Part shown: positions 39,508-50,250 of the stretch, one piece after another
How the letters are laid out: every line of letters starts with the position of its first letter
How positions within the stretch are numbered: position 1 is the stretch's first letter
DNA from: Opitutia bacterium
GTDB lineage: Bacteria; Verrucomicrobiota; Verrucomicrobiia; Opitutales; Opitutaceae
Direction: 5' to 3'
Assembly: GCA_016217545.1 (NCBI GenBank)
Contig: JACRHT010000002.1
Span: 310,001 to 374,000 of the forward strand
Length of the DNA stretch: 64,000 bases
The notes under the pieces: model-generated
Database searches by the model: none
Seen by the model: only the letters and a program-made list of their open reading frames with translations
What the model was told of the DNA's origin: nothing
Made by a program: the position numbers and the translations under genes

Positions 39508-41523
39508 ATGCCTCGCTGGTTCGCGTTCTGGCTGGTGTTCGCGCTCCTCGCTGGCGGTAGCCGCGCCGCCGACGCGAACCGCGTCAGCGCGCTGGAACAG
39601 CAGCTGCAATCCGCTCCGCCCGAGGCCCGCAGCGGCATTCTCGTCCAGCTTTCCACCGAGATCGAAGCCGACGACATGCAGCGCGCGCTCAACTACGCGC
39701 AACAAGCCCGCGAACTCGCCCGCGAAAAACCGGATCAAATCCGCGCCGACACCCGCCTCGCCGCCGTCGAGCGCCGCCGCGGCCGCTACAAGGAAGCGCT
39801 CGCCCTCGCCACCGACGCCGCCAACCGCGCGCGGGACCTCCACGACGACACGCTCCGCGCCGACGCGCTGCTCATCGTCGGCTGGACGCAAGGCAGCCTC
39901 GCCAACTTTCCCGCCGCGCTCGACACCTACCGCGAACTGCTGCCGCTCGCCGACCAGCGCGCCGACGAAGTCTTCCTCGCCCGCGTCTACACCGCGATCG
40001 GCATCGCCTACGCCGACTCAGGCGACAGCGCGCGTTCCCTCGAAGCCTACCAGACCGCCCTCACGCACGCCCAACGCGGCACCGACCGGCGCATCGTCGC
40101 TTCCGTGCTGAACAATCTCGGCAACCTCGCCACGGAGGCCCGGAACTTCGCCGCCGCCCACCGCTACCACGAGGAGGCGCTGGCGCTCCGCCTCGCCAAC
40201 GGCGCCGACACGCGCGGCATCGCCGACTCCCGCCAGAACCTCGCCGAACTCGCGGTCGCCGAGGGCAAACCCGCCGCCGCCATCCCCTTCATCGAGGAAG
40301 CCATCGCCGCCCACGCCAAACTCAACCTCCGCCGCAACCTCGCCAACGCCCGCCTCACCTACGCCGCCGCCCTGCGCGCGCTCGACCGTCCGAAGGACGC
40401 GCTCGTGCAGCTCCAATCCGCGCAGCAACTCGCCGAGTCGCTCAACACACCCACCATTCGCGAACGCGTCTATCGCGCCCTCGCCGATCACCACGAGGCG
40501 CAAGGCGACTACCGCGCCGCCCTCGACTGGCAGCGCAAGACCGAAGCCGCGCACGACCAAGCCCTCGGCGAACGCTCGCGCCAGCGGCTCGACGCTCTTC
40601 AGGCGCTCTACGACGCCGAACGTCGCCAGCTCGAGATCGAAACGCTCCGTCGCGCTCAAACCGAAAAGGACGCCGCCCTCGCCACCGCGCGCTGGCAACG
40701 CACCGCTCTCCTCGCCCTGATCGGCATCGGCATCATCGCGGCCTTCGCCCTCCTGAGCCGCCACCGCATCCAGCGCCGCGCCGAGGAACGCATCCTCGCC
40801 GAAACCCGCACGGCCAAGGAGACCGCCGAGCGCGCCGACTCCCTCAAGACGCGCCTCGTCGCGATGGTTTCCCACGACATCCGCGGTCCGCTGCACAACA
40901 TCCTGCACTTCGCTGAGGAAGCGCGCCGCGAACCCGACCCGCGTGCCACCGCGCCACATCTCGACTTCATCGTCTCCGAAACTCAACGCGTCGCGAGTCT
41001 CGCGCAGGACTTGCTCGACGTCACCGCCCTCGAATCCGGCGCGCTCTCGATCGATCGCCGCCCGGCCGACCTCACCGAGATCGTGCGCGCCACGCTGGGA
41101 CAACTCGAACCCACCGCTCGCGCGAAAGGACAAACACTCGTCTTCGCTCCGCCCGGCCGCGACGACGGCGTGCTGCACGCCGATGCCGGCCGCCTCGGCC
41201 AAGTCGTCGCGAACCTCGTCAGCAACGCGATCAAGTATTCGCCGCGAGACAGCACGATTTCCCTCGCGCTCGAACGCACGGCGCACGCCATCCGGCTTTT
41301 CGTGCGCGACCGCGGCCCCGGCATCCCCGAGGCCGAGCGCGCGGCGCTCTTTCAGCCCTTCTCGCGCCTCTCCGCGCGTCCCACCGGTGGCGAATCCTCC
41401 CACGGCCTCGGCCTTTCTCTCGCGCGCGACCTCGTGCGCCTCCACGGCGGCACGATCGACGTGCACTGCCCGCCGGAAGGCGGCTCGGTCTTCACTGTCG
41501 AACTGCCTGTCGCCGCGACCTGA
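39508..41523 (+). CDS. TPR sensor histidine kinase
   Basis: 671 residues. A signal-like N-terminus (residues 1-21) is followed by five or six tetratricopeptide repeats (about 40-380) predicted outside the membrane, a short coiled coil and one membrane segment (ALLALIGIGIIAAFALL, about 400-420). The cytoplasmic kinase follows, with phosphoacceptor H456 in VSHDIRGPLHN. The ATPase domain has the N box NLVSNAIKYSP, G1 DRGPGIPE and G2 SHGLGLSLA. No response regulator is adjacent, so its partner may be one of the receiver-only proteins at 20.3-21.1 kb or lie elsewhere. The TPR sensor suggests protein or peptide sensing. Confidence 0.9.
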   Translation: MPRWFAFWLVFALLAGGSRAADANRVSALEQQLQSAPPEARSGILVQLSTEIEADDMQRALNYAQQARELAREKPDQIRADTRLAAVERRRGRYKEALALATDAANRARDLHDDTLRADALLIVGWTQGSLANFPAALDTYRELLPLADQRADEVFLARVYTAIGIAYADSGDSARSLEAYQTALTHAQRGTDRRIVASVLNNLGNLATEARNFAAAHRYHEEALALRLANGADTRGIADSRQNLAELAVAEGKPAAAIPFIEEAIAAHAKLNLRRNLANARLTYAAALRALDRPKDALVQLQSAQQLAESLNTPTIRERVYRALADHHEAQGDYRAALDWQRKTEAAHDQALGERSRQRLDALQALYDAERRQLEIETLRRAQTEKDAALATARWQRTALLALIGIGIIAAFALLSRHRIQRRAEERILAETRTAKETAERADSLKTRLVAMVSHDIRGPLHNILHFAEEARREPDPRATAPHLDFIVSETQRVASLAQDLLDVTALESGALSIDRRPADLTEIVRATLGQLEPTARAKGQTLVFAPPGRDDGVLHADAGRLGQVVANLVSNAIKYSPRDSTISLALERTAHAIRLFVRDRGPGIPEAERAALFQPFSRLSARPTGGESSHGLGLSLARDLVRLHGGTIDVHCPPEGGSVFTVELPVAAT

Positions 41524-41567
41524 GTTCCGCGATTGCCCCGGGACGCGACGCGCGCACTTTCTGCCGC

Positions 41568-42152
41568 ATGACTTCCGGCGAAATCCACTCCCTGCTCGCT
41601 TTCCTCCGTCGCGCCGAGCGGCTGAAAACCGTCACGCGCACCTCGTGGACCTCCGAGGGCAAACAGGAAAGCACGGCCGAGCACACGTGGCGCCTGTGCC
41701 TTTTCGCGCTGAGTGTGAAGCCGTGGTTCCCTGAGCTGAACTTCGAGCGCGTGCTCGCCATCGCGCTCGTGCACGACCTCGGCGAAGCGATCAGCGGCGA
41801 CATCTCAGCGGTGCTCCAAGTCGGCGCGCCGCCGAAACACGAGCAGGAGCGCCGCGATCTCGTCCAACTCCTCGGCGACGCGCCCGCCGTGACGCACGCC
41901 AACCTTCTCGCCCTCTTCGACGAATACAACGCCGCCGCGACGCCCGAGGCGAAGTTCGTGAAGGCCGTCGATAAGCTCGAGACGATCCTCCAGCACAACC
42001 AGGGTCGCAATCCCGCGAGTTTCGACTACGCCTTCAACCTGCCCTACGGCCAGCAATACACGGCCGGTCACCCTGTGATCGTGAAGCTGCGCGAGATCCT
42101 CGACGCCGAGACGCAGGCACGCGCCGCCGGCGACCGCCCGCCGCCGCTCTGA
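41568..42152 (+). CDS. HD-domain phosphohydrolase (YfbR/HDDC2-like)
   Basis: 194 residues. The HD pattern is H39 (STAEHTW), H69-D70 (LVHDLGE) and a later aspartate in AVDKLET, the layout of 5'-deoxynucleotidase YfbR and human HDDC2. It probably removes phosphate from deoxynucleoside monophosphates; the substrate is inferred. It is cytosolic and follows the TPR sensor kinase gene by 44 bases. The amidohydrolase gene follows after about 143 bases with no obvious terminator. Confidence 0.85.
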   Translation: MTSGEIHSLLAFLRRAERLKTVTRTSWTSEGKQESTAEHTWRLCLFALSVKPWFPELNFERVLAIALVHDLGEAISGDISAVLQVGAPPKHEQERRDLVQLLGDAPAVTHANLLALFDEYNAAATPEAKFVKAVDKLETILQHNQGRNPASFDYAFNLPYGQQYTAGHPVIVKLREILDAETQARAAGDRPPPL

Positions 42153-42295
42153 GGAATCCGCGATCGCGCCGAGGCAACCCGCGACCTCCGGGCGCGGGAC
42201 GCTCGCGACACGCCCCTCGCACCGTCAGCCGCGCACCGACCGCCGCGAGCCAACCACTCGCTTGCGTCGCACCCGCAATCCGATTTCGTGCCCGC

Positions 42296-43627
42296 ATGCT
42301 TCGTCGCCTTGCCCTCCTCGTCGCCGCGGTCTGTTCGACCGCCGCCTTCGCCGCCGAAACAACCGCTCCCGCCGTCCCCGTCGTCACCTACCTCAAGGCC
42401 GCGCGCGTGATCGAGCCGAAGTCCGGCACGGTGCTGCAGGACCAGATCATCACCGTCACCGGCGACAAGATCACGTCCGTCACCGCGCTCGCCGCCACGA
42501 CGCTGCCGGCAGGCGCACACATGATCGACCTCGGCAGCGCCACCGTGTTGCCCGGGCTCATCGATTGCCACACCCACGTCACCGGACAGCCGGAGAATTT
42601 CTACGAGGACATCTTCCGCAAGAGCCCGATCGACGAAGCGACCACTTCGCACATCTACGCGAAACGCACGCTGCTCGCTGGCTTCACCACGATCCGCAAC
42701 GTCGGCGCCGGCAACTATGTCGACTTCGCGCTGCGCCGCGCGATCGAGAAGGGTGAACTCGCCGGTCCGCGCATGCAGGCCAGCGGCCCGTCGCTCAGCG
42801 CCACCGGCGGCCACGGCGATCTCAACGGCATGTCGCCCTACGTCCGCTTCGAAGGCGACATCAACGGCGTCGCCGACGGCATCGACGCGGTGCGAAAGAA
42901 GGTCCGCGAAAACGTCAAATTCGGCGCCGACGTCATCAAGATGCTCGCGACCGCCGGCGTGTTGTCCGAAGAGGAATCCGTCGGCGCGCCGCAATACCAG
43001 CTCGACGAGATGAAGGCCATCGTCGAGGAAGCCGCACTCTGGGGCCGCAAGGTCGCCGCCCACGCGCACGGCACCGAAGGCATCAAGATGGCGATCCGCG
43101 CCGGCGTCGCCTCGATCGAGCACGCCAGCTTCATCGACGACGAAGGCATCAAGCTCGCGCTCGAACGCGGCACCTACCTCGTGCCCGACATTTACAACGA
43201 CGACTACATCCTCGCCGAGTATTCGCGCATGGGTTACCCGGACAAAATCATCGAGAAGGAGCGCAAGGTCGGCCGCACGCAGCGCGAGAATTTCGCCAAG
43301 GCCGTGAAGGCCGGCTGCAAGATCGCCTACGGCACCGACTCCGGCGTCTACCCGCACGGCTGGAACGGAAAACAGTTCTTCCACATGGTGAAATGGGGCA
43401 TGACGCCGATGCAGGCCATCCAGTCCGCCACCATCGCCGCCGCCGATCTGCTCGGCTGGCAGACCAAGGTCGGGCAGATCGCGCCCGGCTTCTACGCCGA
43501 CCTCATCGCCGTCAAAGGCGACCCGCTCGCCGACGTCACTGTGCTCGAGAAAGTCGATTTCGTAATGAAAGGCGGCGAGGTCTACAAGGACGCCCTCGCC
43601 GGCCAACCGGTGAAGCTGTTCGAGTAA
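42296..43627 (+). CDS. Exported metal-dependent amidohydrolase (prolidase-like)
   Basis: 443 residues with a signal peptide (about 1-19, ending AAFA). The TIM-barrel amidohydrolase site is visible: H92 and H94 in DCHTHVTG, a probable carboxylated lysine in VIKMLATAG, histidines in AAHAHG and SIEHAS, and the aspartate in GTDSGVYPHG. The layout resembles the Xaa-Pro dipeptidase and Sgx9260-type enzymes, which cleave dipeptides ending in proline or arginine. Export suggests peptide scavenging, like the S9 and M13 enzymes here. It is the end of its strand run and faces a REPIN. Confidence 0.87.
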   Translation: MLRRLALLVAAVCSTAAFAAETTAPAVPVVTYLKAARVIEPKSGTVLQDQIITVTGDKITSVTALAATTLPAGAHMIDLGSATVLPGLIDCHTHVTGQPENFYEDIFRKSPIDEATTSHIYAKRTLLAGFTTIRNVGAGNYVDFALRRAIEKGELAGPRMQASGPSLSATGGHGDLNGMSPYVRFEGDINGVADGIDAVRKKVRENVKFGADVIKMLATAGVLSEEESVGAPQYQLDEMKAIVEEAALWGRKVAAHAHGTEGIKMAIRAGVASIEHASFIDDEGIKLALERGTYLVPDIYNDDYILAEYSRMGYPDKIIEKERKVGRTQRENFAKAVKAGCKIAYGTDSGVYPHGWNGKQFFHMVKWGMTPMQAIQSATIAAADLLGWQTKVGQIAPGFYADLIAVKGDPLADVTVLEKVDFVMKGGEVYKDALAGQPVKLFE

Positions 43628-43711
43628 CGATCCCGGCAAAGTAGCGCCGGATTCCGCGACTAACGCCGCGCAACGCCGCTTCGAAACTCATCCGCAGCAA
43701 CGCCACGTGCG

Positions 43712-43783
43712 GTAGGGCGGGACCGCTGGGCCCGCCGGGAACATGATACCACCCTCGCGGCGGGCCCAGCGGTCCCGCCCTAC
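43712..43783. repeat. REPIN family C, copy 2
   Basis: The same 25-base GTAG unit as at 13036, at 43712-43736 and inverted at 43759-43783, with a different 22-base spacer. It lies between the convergent amidohydrolase and membrane-protein genes. Confidence 0.87.
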
Positions 43784-43811
43784 CCTTCGCTCCCGCGCTG
43801 ACCTTGCTCCC

Positions 43812-44519
43812 TCAATGCCCGTGCTCGAGGAACAGCATCATCAGCCCGAGCGCGGCAAAGATCGTGCCGAGCAACGCCGCCTCATAGCGTTCCAGCTTCT
43901 GTAGCGGCAATTTCGAGAAGCCCACCAGCGTCAGCCAGGTGAACAGCAGCATTCCGATCAGCGTGCCCGCCGCGAGAATCGCGCTCAGCACCATGAAGCC
44001 CCGCCAACCGTAGTGCACTCCGGATAGATAAACCGGCAGGAAGCCTTCGCAGGGCGACAGCGTCAGCATCATGAACAGCCCGCCAATCGCCGCCCAATCG
44101 CCTGAACTCCGCGACACGATCGGTGAGTCCGCGATCTCTTCCTCCATGTGCGTGTGGTCGTCCGCATGACCACAGTGCTCGGATTCCGCGTGATGCCCGC
44201 CGGCGTGGTGATGCAGCACGCCGCCGCGCGCCTGACGCCAGAAAAACCACCCGCCGATCACGAGCAGCGCGCCGCCCGCCACCTGATTGAACAGCTCGCC
44301 GAAATGCTCGTCGAGTTGCACGCCCAGCCACGCGATCGCCAAGCCGAGCAAACTCGTCAGCAGCACATGCCCCAAGCCTGCGGCCATCGACACCGCGAAG
44401 GTCTTCCCGCGCGTCCACCCGCGCGCCCGCGCCACGAGCACGAACGGCAGCCAGTGCGTCGGAATCGCAGCGTGGAAGAAGGCGACCGTGAAGCCGGTCG
44501 CGGCGAGAGTGGCGAGCAT
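43812..44519 (-). CDS. Polytopic membrane protein, possible metal transporter (NicO/UreH-like)
   Basis: 235 residues with about six hydrophobic segments. The first contains HAAIPTHWLPFV. A central hydrophilic loop is histidine-rich (HHHAGGHH and later histidines, about 103-125), then SPCEGFLPVYLS opens the second half. The architecture, two three-helix halves around a histidine-rich loop, recalls NicO/UreH-type nickel or cobalt transporters, but no urease or hydrogenase gene is near and the call rests on layout. It is divergent from hemF. Confidence 0.6.
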   Translation of the reverse strand: MLATLAATGFTVAFFHAAIPTHWLPFVLVARARGWTRGKTFAVSMAAGLGHVLLTSLLGLAIAWLGVQLDEHFGELFNQVAGGALLVIGGWFFWRQARGGVLHHHAGGHHAESEHCGHADDHTHMEEEIADSPIVSRSSGDWAAIGGLFMMLTLSPCEGFLPVYLSGVHYGWRGFMVLSAILAAGTLIGMLLFTWLTLVGFSKLPLQKLERYEAALLGTIFAALGLMMLFLEHGH

Positions 44520-44619
44520 GGGAAAGGTTGGAAGGTCGAGCGAATCGGCGGGCTCCGCCGGTGTCGAATCCGGACTTTAGCAAAGTCGTCAAGAGGGTGC
44601 CCGCCACAGCGTCCGATCT

Positions 44620-44677
44620 ATGGGAGTGAGCTTGCTCGCGACTCAACCGCACCCGTCGCGAGCAAGCTCGCTCCCAC
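44620..44677. repeat. REPIN family D (GTGG type)
   Basis: Inverted pair of a 23-base unit with core GAGCTTGCTCGC-like hairpins. The right copy (44655-44677) reads GTGGGAGCGAGCTTGCTCGC on the minus strand, close to the REP consensus known from Pseudomonas. The left copy (44620-44642) starts ATGG with one more mismatch. It is the only REPIN here in a divergent intergenic region. Confidence 0.82.
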
Positions 44678-44779
44678 ACTGCCCCGCCTCACCCGGCGCC
44701 CCGACAAACCACGCGCGAAAGCCGGCAACTCCTGCGCGGCATGCCCCGCCCCGGATTGTTACCGTTGGATAAGGTTGTT

Positions 44780-44805
44780 GCCGGCCGTTCGCGGTCGGCT
44801 TTCTT
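44780..44805 (+). promoter_or_regulatory. Hairpin plus T-run in the hemF leader
   Basis: GCCGGCCG pairs with CGGTCGGC around TTCG and is followed by TTTCTT, ending 14 bases before the hemF ATG. No gene on this strand ends upstream, so it is not an ordinary terminator. It could be an attenuator or a translation-affecting leader hairpin. No clear Shine-Dalgarno sequence separates it from the ATG. Confidence 0.45.
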
Positions 44806-44807
44806 AA

Positions 44808-46810
<2,003 letters not shown>

Positions 46811-46826
46811 GTTTACCCGCCTCTTC

Positions 46827-48224
46827 ATGAGCACCTCGAACCCGCAGAAATCAGTCGCGATCATCGGTGCCGGCATCGCCGGCCTCACTGCCGCCTACCG
46901 GCTGCACGAGCGCGGTTTTCGCGTGAAGGTGTTCGAGCGCTCCGCGCAAGCCGGCGGCTCCATCCGCACGATCCGCGAGGACGGCTGGCTCGCCGAAGCG
47001 GGCCCGAACTCCGTCCAATACAGCTCCCCCGAACTCAAGAAACTCGTCGGCGACATCGGTCTCGAGCCGGAACTCCAGATCGCCAATCCGTCGGCCAAGA
47101 AGCGCTTCATCGTCCGCGGCGGCAAGTTCGTGCCGGTGCCGATGGGGCCCGGCTCGTTCCTCGCCACGCCGATCTTCGGCTTCCGCACGAAGCTCTCGCT
47201 GTTCACCGAGCTCTTCTCGCGCCCGCGCATCCGCAACACCGACGTCAGCCTCGCCGAACTCGTCCGCTCGCACTACACGCAGGAGCTCGTCGACTACGCG
47301 GTGAACCCGCTCGTCGCCGGCATCTACGCGGGCGATCCGGAAAAGCTCTCGGTCAAGAACGCCTTCCCCAGCCTCTGGGAAGCCGAGCGCCTCAAGGGTT
47401 CGCTCCCGCGCGGCTTCATCGCCGCCGCGAAGGCCAAGCGCCTCGCCAGCGGCGCCCCGAAGAAAAAAGGCGCCGCGCCGCTCGTCTCTTTCCGGCTCGG
47501 GCTCCAGCAACTCACCGACATGCTCGTCGCCAAGCTGCCTGCCGGCGCCGTCGAACTGAACACCACCGTCGAAACGATCATTCCCGGCCAACCGCACCGC
47601 CTCGTCTGCTCGCGCGGCACCGAGAAATGCGGCGGCGAGTTCGACTACATCGTGCTCGCGGTTCCCGCGCCCGCCCTCGCCCACCTCACCTTCGGCACGC
47701 TGGCCGAGCGCCCGCTGGCCACGCTCGACACGATCACGCACCCGCCCGTCTCGTCGCTCTTCCTCGGCTTCAAGCGCGAGGATGTCACCCACCCGCTCGA
47801 CGGCTTCGGCGGTCTGACGCCGGAAAAGGAACGCCGCGACGTCCTCGGCATTCTGTTTTCGTCGACGCTCTTCCCCGGCCGCGCACCGGAGGGTCACGTC
47901 GGCCTCACGGTATTCGCCGGCGGCATGCGCCAGCCCGAGCACGCGCGCCTCCACACCGAGCAGCTCCTCGAGCGTGTCGACCGCGACCTGCGCGAACTGG
48001 TCGGCGTGAAGGGCAAACCGGTCTTCGTGAAACACACGTTCTGGCCCCGCGCGATCCCCCAATACCAGATCGGCTACGAGCGCCATTTCGAGACGATGAC
48101 CGCCCTCGAGAACCGCACGCCCGGCCTCTTCATCGGCGGCCAGTGCCGCGACGGCATCTCGCTCCCGGATTGCTGCAAGAGCGGCGAAAAACTGGCCGCC
48201 CGCGTCGCCGAGTTCGCGAGGTGA
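46827..48224 (+). CDS. hemG: Protoporphyrinogen oxidase (oxygen-dependent, HemY type)
   Basis: FAD enzyme oxidising protoporphyrinogen IX to protoporphyrin IX; 465 residues. The N-terminal IIGAGIAGLTAAYRL is the dinucleotide-binding motif, followed by AGGSIRTI. The C-terminal FAD-binding GLFIGGQCRDGISLPDC matches the HemY/PPO family. The older name hemY is also used for this type. ATG 46827 is preferred; an in-frame upstream ATG lies inside hemE. It is the last gene of the haem cluster. Both oxidases here use oxygen, which implies aerobic haem synthesis. Confidence 0.93.
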   Translation: MSTSNPQKSVAIIGAGIAGLTAAYRLHERGFRVKVFERSAQAGGSIRTIREDGWLAEAGPNSVQYSSPELKKLVGDIGLEPELQIANPSAKKRFIVRGGKFVPVPMGPGSFLATPIFGFRTKLSLFTELFSRPRIRNTDVSLAELVRSHYTQELVDYAVNPLVAGIYAGDPEKLSVKNAFPSLWEAERLKGSLPRGFIAAAKAKRLASGAPKKKGAAPLVSFRLGLQQLTDMLVAKLPAGAVELNTTVETIIPGQPHRLVCSRGTEKCGGEFDYIVLAVPAPALAHLTFGTLAERPLATLDTITHPPVSSLFLGFKREDVTHPLDGFGGLTPEKERRDVLGILFSSTLFPGRAPEGHVGLTVFAGGMRQPEHARLHTEQLLERVDRDLRELVGVKGKPVFVKHTFWPRAIPQYQIGYERHFETMTALENRTPGLFIGGQCRDGISLPDCCKSGEKLAARVAEFAR

Positions 48225-48244
48225 GGCCGATATCACCGCCGAGC

Positions 48245-48284
48245 GGTTAGAGAAATCTAACCTGCTCCGCACGGTTTTCTAACG
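48245..48284. promoter_or_regulatory. GTTAGA palindrome upstream of the exported rubrerythrin
   Basis: GGTTAGAgaaaTCTAACC is a perfect 7-bp inverted repeat (48245-48262). A third half-site TTTTCTAAC follows at 48275-48284, 24 bases before the ATG. Three copies of GTTAGA in the intergenic space suggest a repressor or redox-regulator operator. The regulator is unknown; the spacing does not match PerR or Fur boxes. Confidence 0.5.
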
Positions 48285-48308
48285 CGCGGCCCGCTATTCT
48301 GCGGGCGC

Positions 48309-48914
48309 ATGAAAGCCAACTTCCTCCGCCCGCTTGCATCCACGCTGGCCGCGCTGGCCCTCTCGGCCGCCGCCCAAGCCGCCACCACCCTCGAGAATCT
48401 GAACCAGGCATTCGCCGGCGAATCCAACGCCGCGAATCGCTACGCCGCCTTCGCCCAGAAGGCCGACGCCGAAGGCTACCCGCAGGTCGCCACGCTCTTC
48501 CGCGCCGCGGCGAAGTCCGAACAGATCCACCGCGAGCGCCACCGCTCCGCGATCAAGAAACTCGGCGGCACCGACGCCGACGCGAAGCTCGACGCCCTCA
48601 ACGTCGGCACGACCGCTGAAAATCTCCGCGCCGCGATCGCCGGCGAGAGTTACGAGCGCGACACGATGTATCCCGCCTTCATCGCCCAGGCGAAGGCCGA
48701 CGACGCACGCGCCGCCGTGCGCACGCTGAACGCCGCGATGTCCGCCGAGAAGGAGCACGCGAAACTCTTCCAGCAAGCGCTCGACACCCTCGGCCAGCAG
48801 ACGACCACCGAATACTACGTTTGCCGCGACTGCGGTTACACCGTCACGCACCGCCCCACCAAGGAATGCCCGGTCTGTCGCGAAGACCCCGACAAATTCC
48901 AAAAGATCAACTAA
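48309..48914 (+). CDS. Exported rubrerythrin-type protein
   Basis: 201 residues. A signal peptide of about 24 residues (ending AAQA) precedes a ferritin-like di-iron domain whose glutamate and histidine ligands sit in AGESNAANRY, SEQIHRERH, AGESYERD and AEKEHAKLF. The C-terminus is a rubredoxin-like CRDCG ... CPVCRED iron or zinc site. Rubrerythrins reduce hydrogen peroxide and are normally cytosolic; the signal peptide makes this one probably periplasmic. It is preceded by the GTTAGA palindrome. A DUF2231 gene follows 22 bases on and may be co-transcribed. Confidence 0.9.
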   Translation: MKANFLRPLASTLAALALSAAAQAATTLENLNQAFAGESNAANRYAAFAQKADAEGYPQVATLFRAAAKSEQIHRERHRSAIKKLGGTDADAKLDALNVGTTAENLRAAIAGESYERDTMYPAFIAQAKADDARAAVRTLNAAMSAEKEHAKLFQQALDTLGQQTTTEYYVCRDCGYTVTHRPTKECPVCREDPDKFQKIN

Positions 48915-48936
48915 CCGCGCGCCCCGCGCCCTTGCC

Positions 48937-49455
48937 ATGCCCTCGCCGCTCCATCCCGCCATCGTTCACTTCCCGATCGTCCTGATCGTTCTCGGAACGC
49001 TCGTCACCTTGCCTGCCGCTTTCACGCCGCGTTGGCATCTCCGCTGGATCGCCGCGATCCTCCTCGCACTGGGTGCGGCCGGCGCCGGTGCCGCCCTCGC
49101 CACCGGCGAGGAGGACGGCGAGGCCGTCGAGCAGGTGGCCGGCATCGACACCGTGCTCGACCAGCACGAGCAATGGGCCGATCGCACGCTCGGGTTCAGC
49201 GTCGTGGCAGGCGTATGCGCGCTGGTCGCCGCCGGCGCCACGACGCACTGGCCCCGCTTCGCGCGCGGCGCGAGCTTGGCGGGCTTGGGGGTGGCGGCGG
49301 CCGCGACTTTCGCGGTCGTCCAGACCGGGCACTACGGCGGCCAACTCGTCTATCGCCACGGCGCGGGAGTGAATCTCGCATCCACCACCTCGGGCGGCGA
49401 AACCAAGGGCACCGTGCCCGCCCGCGCGAAGCGGCACGATGACGACGACAATTGA
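48937..49455 (+). CDS. DUF2231 membrane protein
   Basis: 172 residues with four hydrophobic segments. HPAIVHFPIVL near the N-terminus and TGHYGGQLVYRHG near the C-terminus are the DUF2231 signatures; the conserved histidines in transmembrane positions suggest haem or redox-metal binding, which is inference. A short charged tail ends RHDDDDN. It follows the rubrerythrin gene by 22 bases, and the response-regulator gene begins 117 bases later, so the cluster rubrerythrin-DUF2231-two-component system may form one envelope redox-stress unit. Confidence 0.82.
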   Translation: MPSPLHPAIVHFPIVLIVLGTLVTLPAAFTPRWHLRWIAAILLALGAAGAGAALATGEEDGEAVEQVAGIDTVLDQHEQWADRTLGFSVVAGVCALVAAGATTHWPRFARGASLAGLGVAAAATFAVVQTGHYGGQLVYRHGAGVNLASTTSGGETKGTVPARAKRHDDDDN

Positions 49456-49572
49456 GCGGACTTTTGCGCGCAGCTCATGCCGGCCGGTGTCAACGGGTGA
49501 TGTGTGCGCCCCGCACCGGCCGGCTTCGACGCCGCACTCGCCTTCACCCGCGTCTCCTGGCTAAGTTACCGT

Positions 49573-50250
49573 ATGCGCATCCTGGTCGCCGAAGATGAAC
49601 CCAAGGTCGCCGCCCACGTGCGGCGCGGCCTCGAGGAGGCCGGCTACGCGGTCGACGCCGCGGCCGACGGCTCCGAGGCGCTCTGGCTCGCGGAGAACCA
49701 CGACTACGACGCGCTCGTGCTCGACGTCATGATGCCCGGACTGGATGGCATCAGCGTCCTCCGCCAGCTCCGGCACAAAGGCCGCCACGTGCCCGCCATC
49801 CTGCTCACGGCGCGGCACGAACTCGAGGACCGCGTCCGCGGACTCGACGCCGGCGCCGACGATTATCTCGCGAAGCCGTTCTCGATGATCGAACTGCTCG
49901 CGCGCCTGCGCGCCGTGCTCCGCCGCCAGCGTCCCGAGCCGGTGGACCGCCTGCGCGTCGCCGACCTCGAGCTCGATCTGCGCGCCCGCACGGCGCGTCG
50001 CGGCGGCGAGGAGATCCCGCTCACCAACCGCGAGTTCGCCCTGCTGGAGCTGTTGATGCTCTCGTCGCCGAAGCCCGTGAGCAAGACCGCCATCGTCGAG
50101 CACGTCTGGGATCAGCACTTCGACTCGGGCACGAACGTCGTGAATGTTTACGTGAAATACCTGCGCGAGAAAATCGACCGACCCGGCCTCGCGCCGTTGA
50201 TCCAGACCGTGCGCGGCGTCGGCTTCGCCCTGCGGGAGTCCGGCGCATGA
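49573..50250 (+). CDS. OmpR/PhoB family response regulator
   Basis: 225 residues. A receiver with D8 in the acidic pocket, phosphoacceptor D51 (LVLDVMMPGLDG) and KPF lysine is followed by a winged-helix DNA-binding domain ending in TVRGVGFAL. The ATG at 49573 gives the usual start. The stop overlaps the sensor-kinase start (ATGA). The nearest upstream genes are DUF2231 and rubrerythrin, which are candidate targets. Confidence 0.93.
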   Translation: MRILVAEDEPKVAAHVRRGLEEAGYAVDAAADGSEALWLAENHDYDALVLDVMMPGLDGISVLRQLRHKGRHVPAILLTARHELEDRVRGLDAGADDYLAKPFSMIELLARLRAVLRRQRPEPVDRLRVADLELDLRARTARRGGEEIPLTNREFALLELLMLSSPKPVSKTAIVEHVWDQHFDSGTNVVNVYVKYLREKIDRPGLAPLIQTVRGVGFALRESGA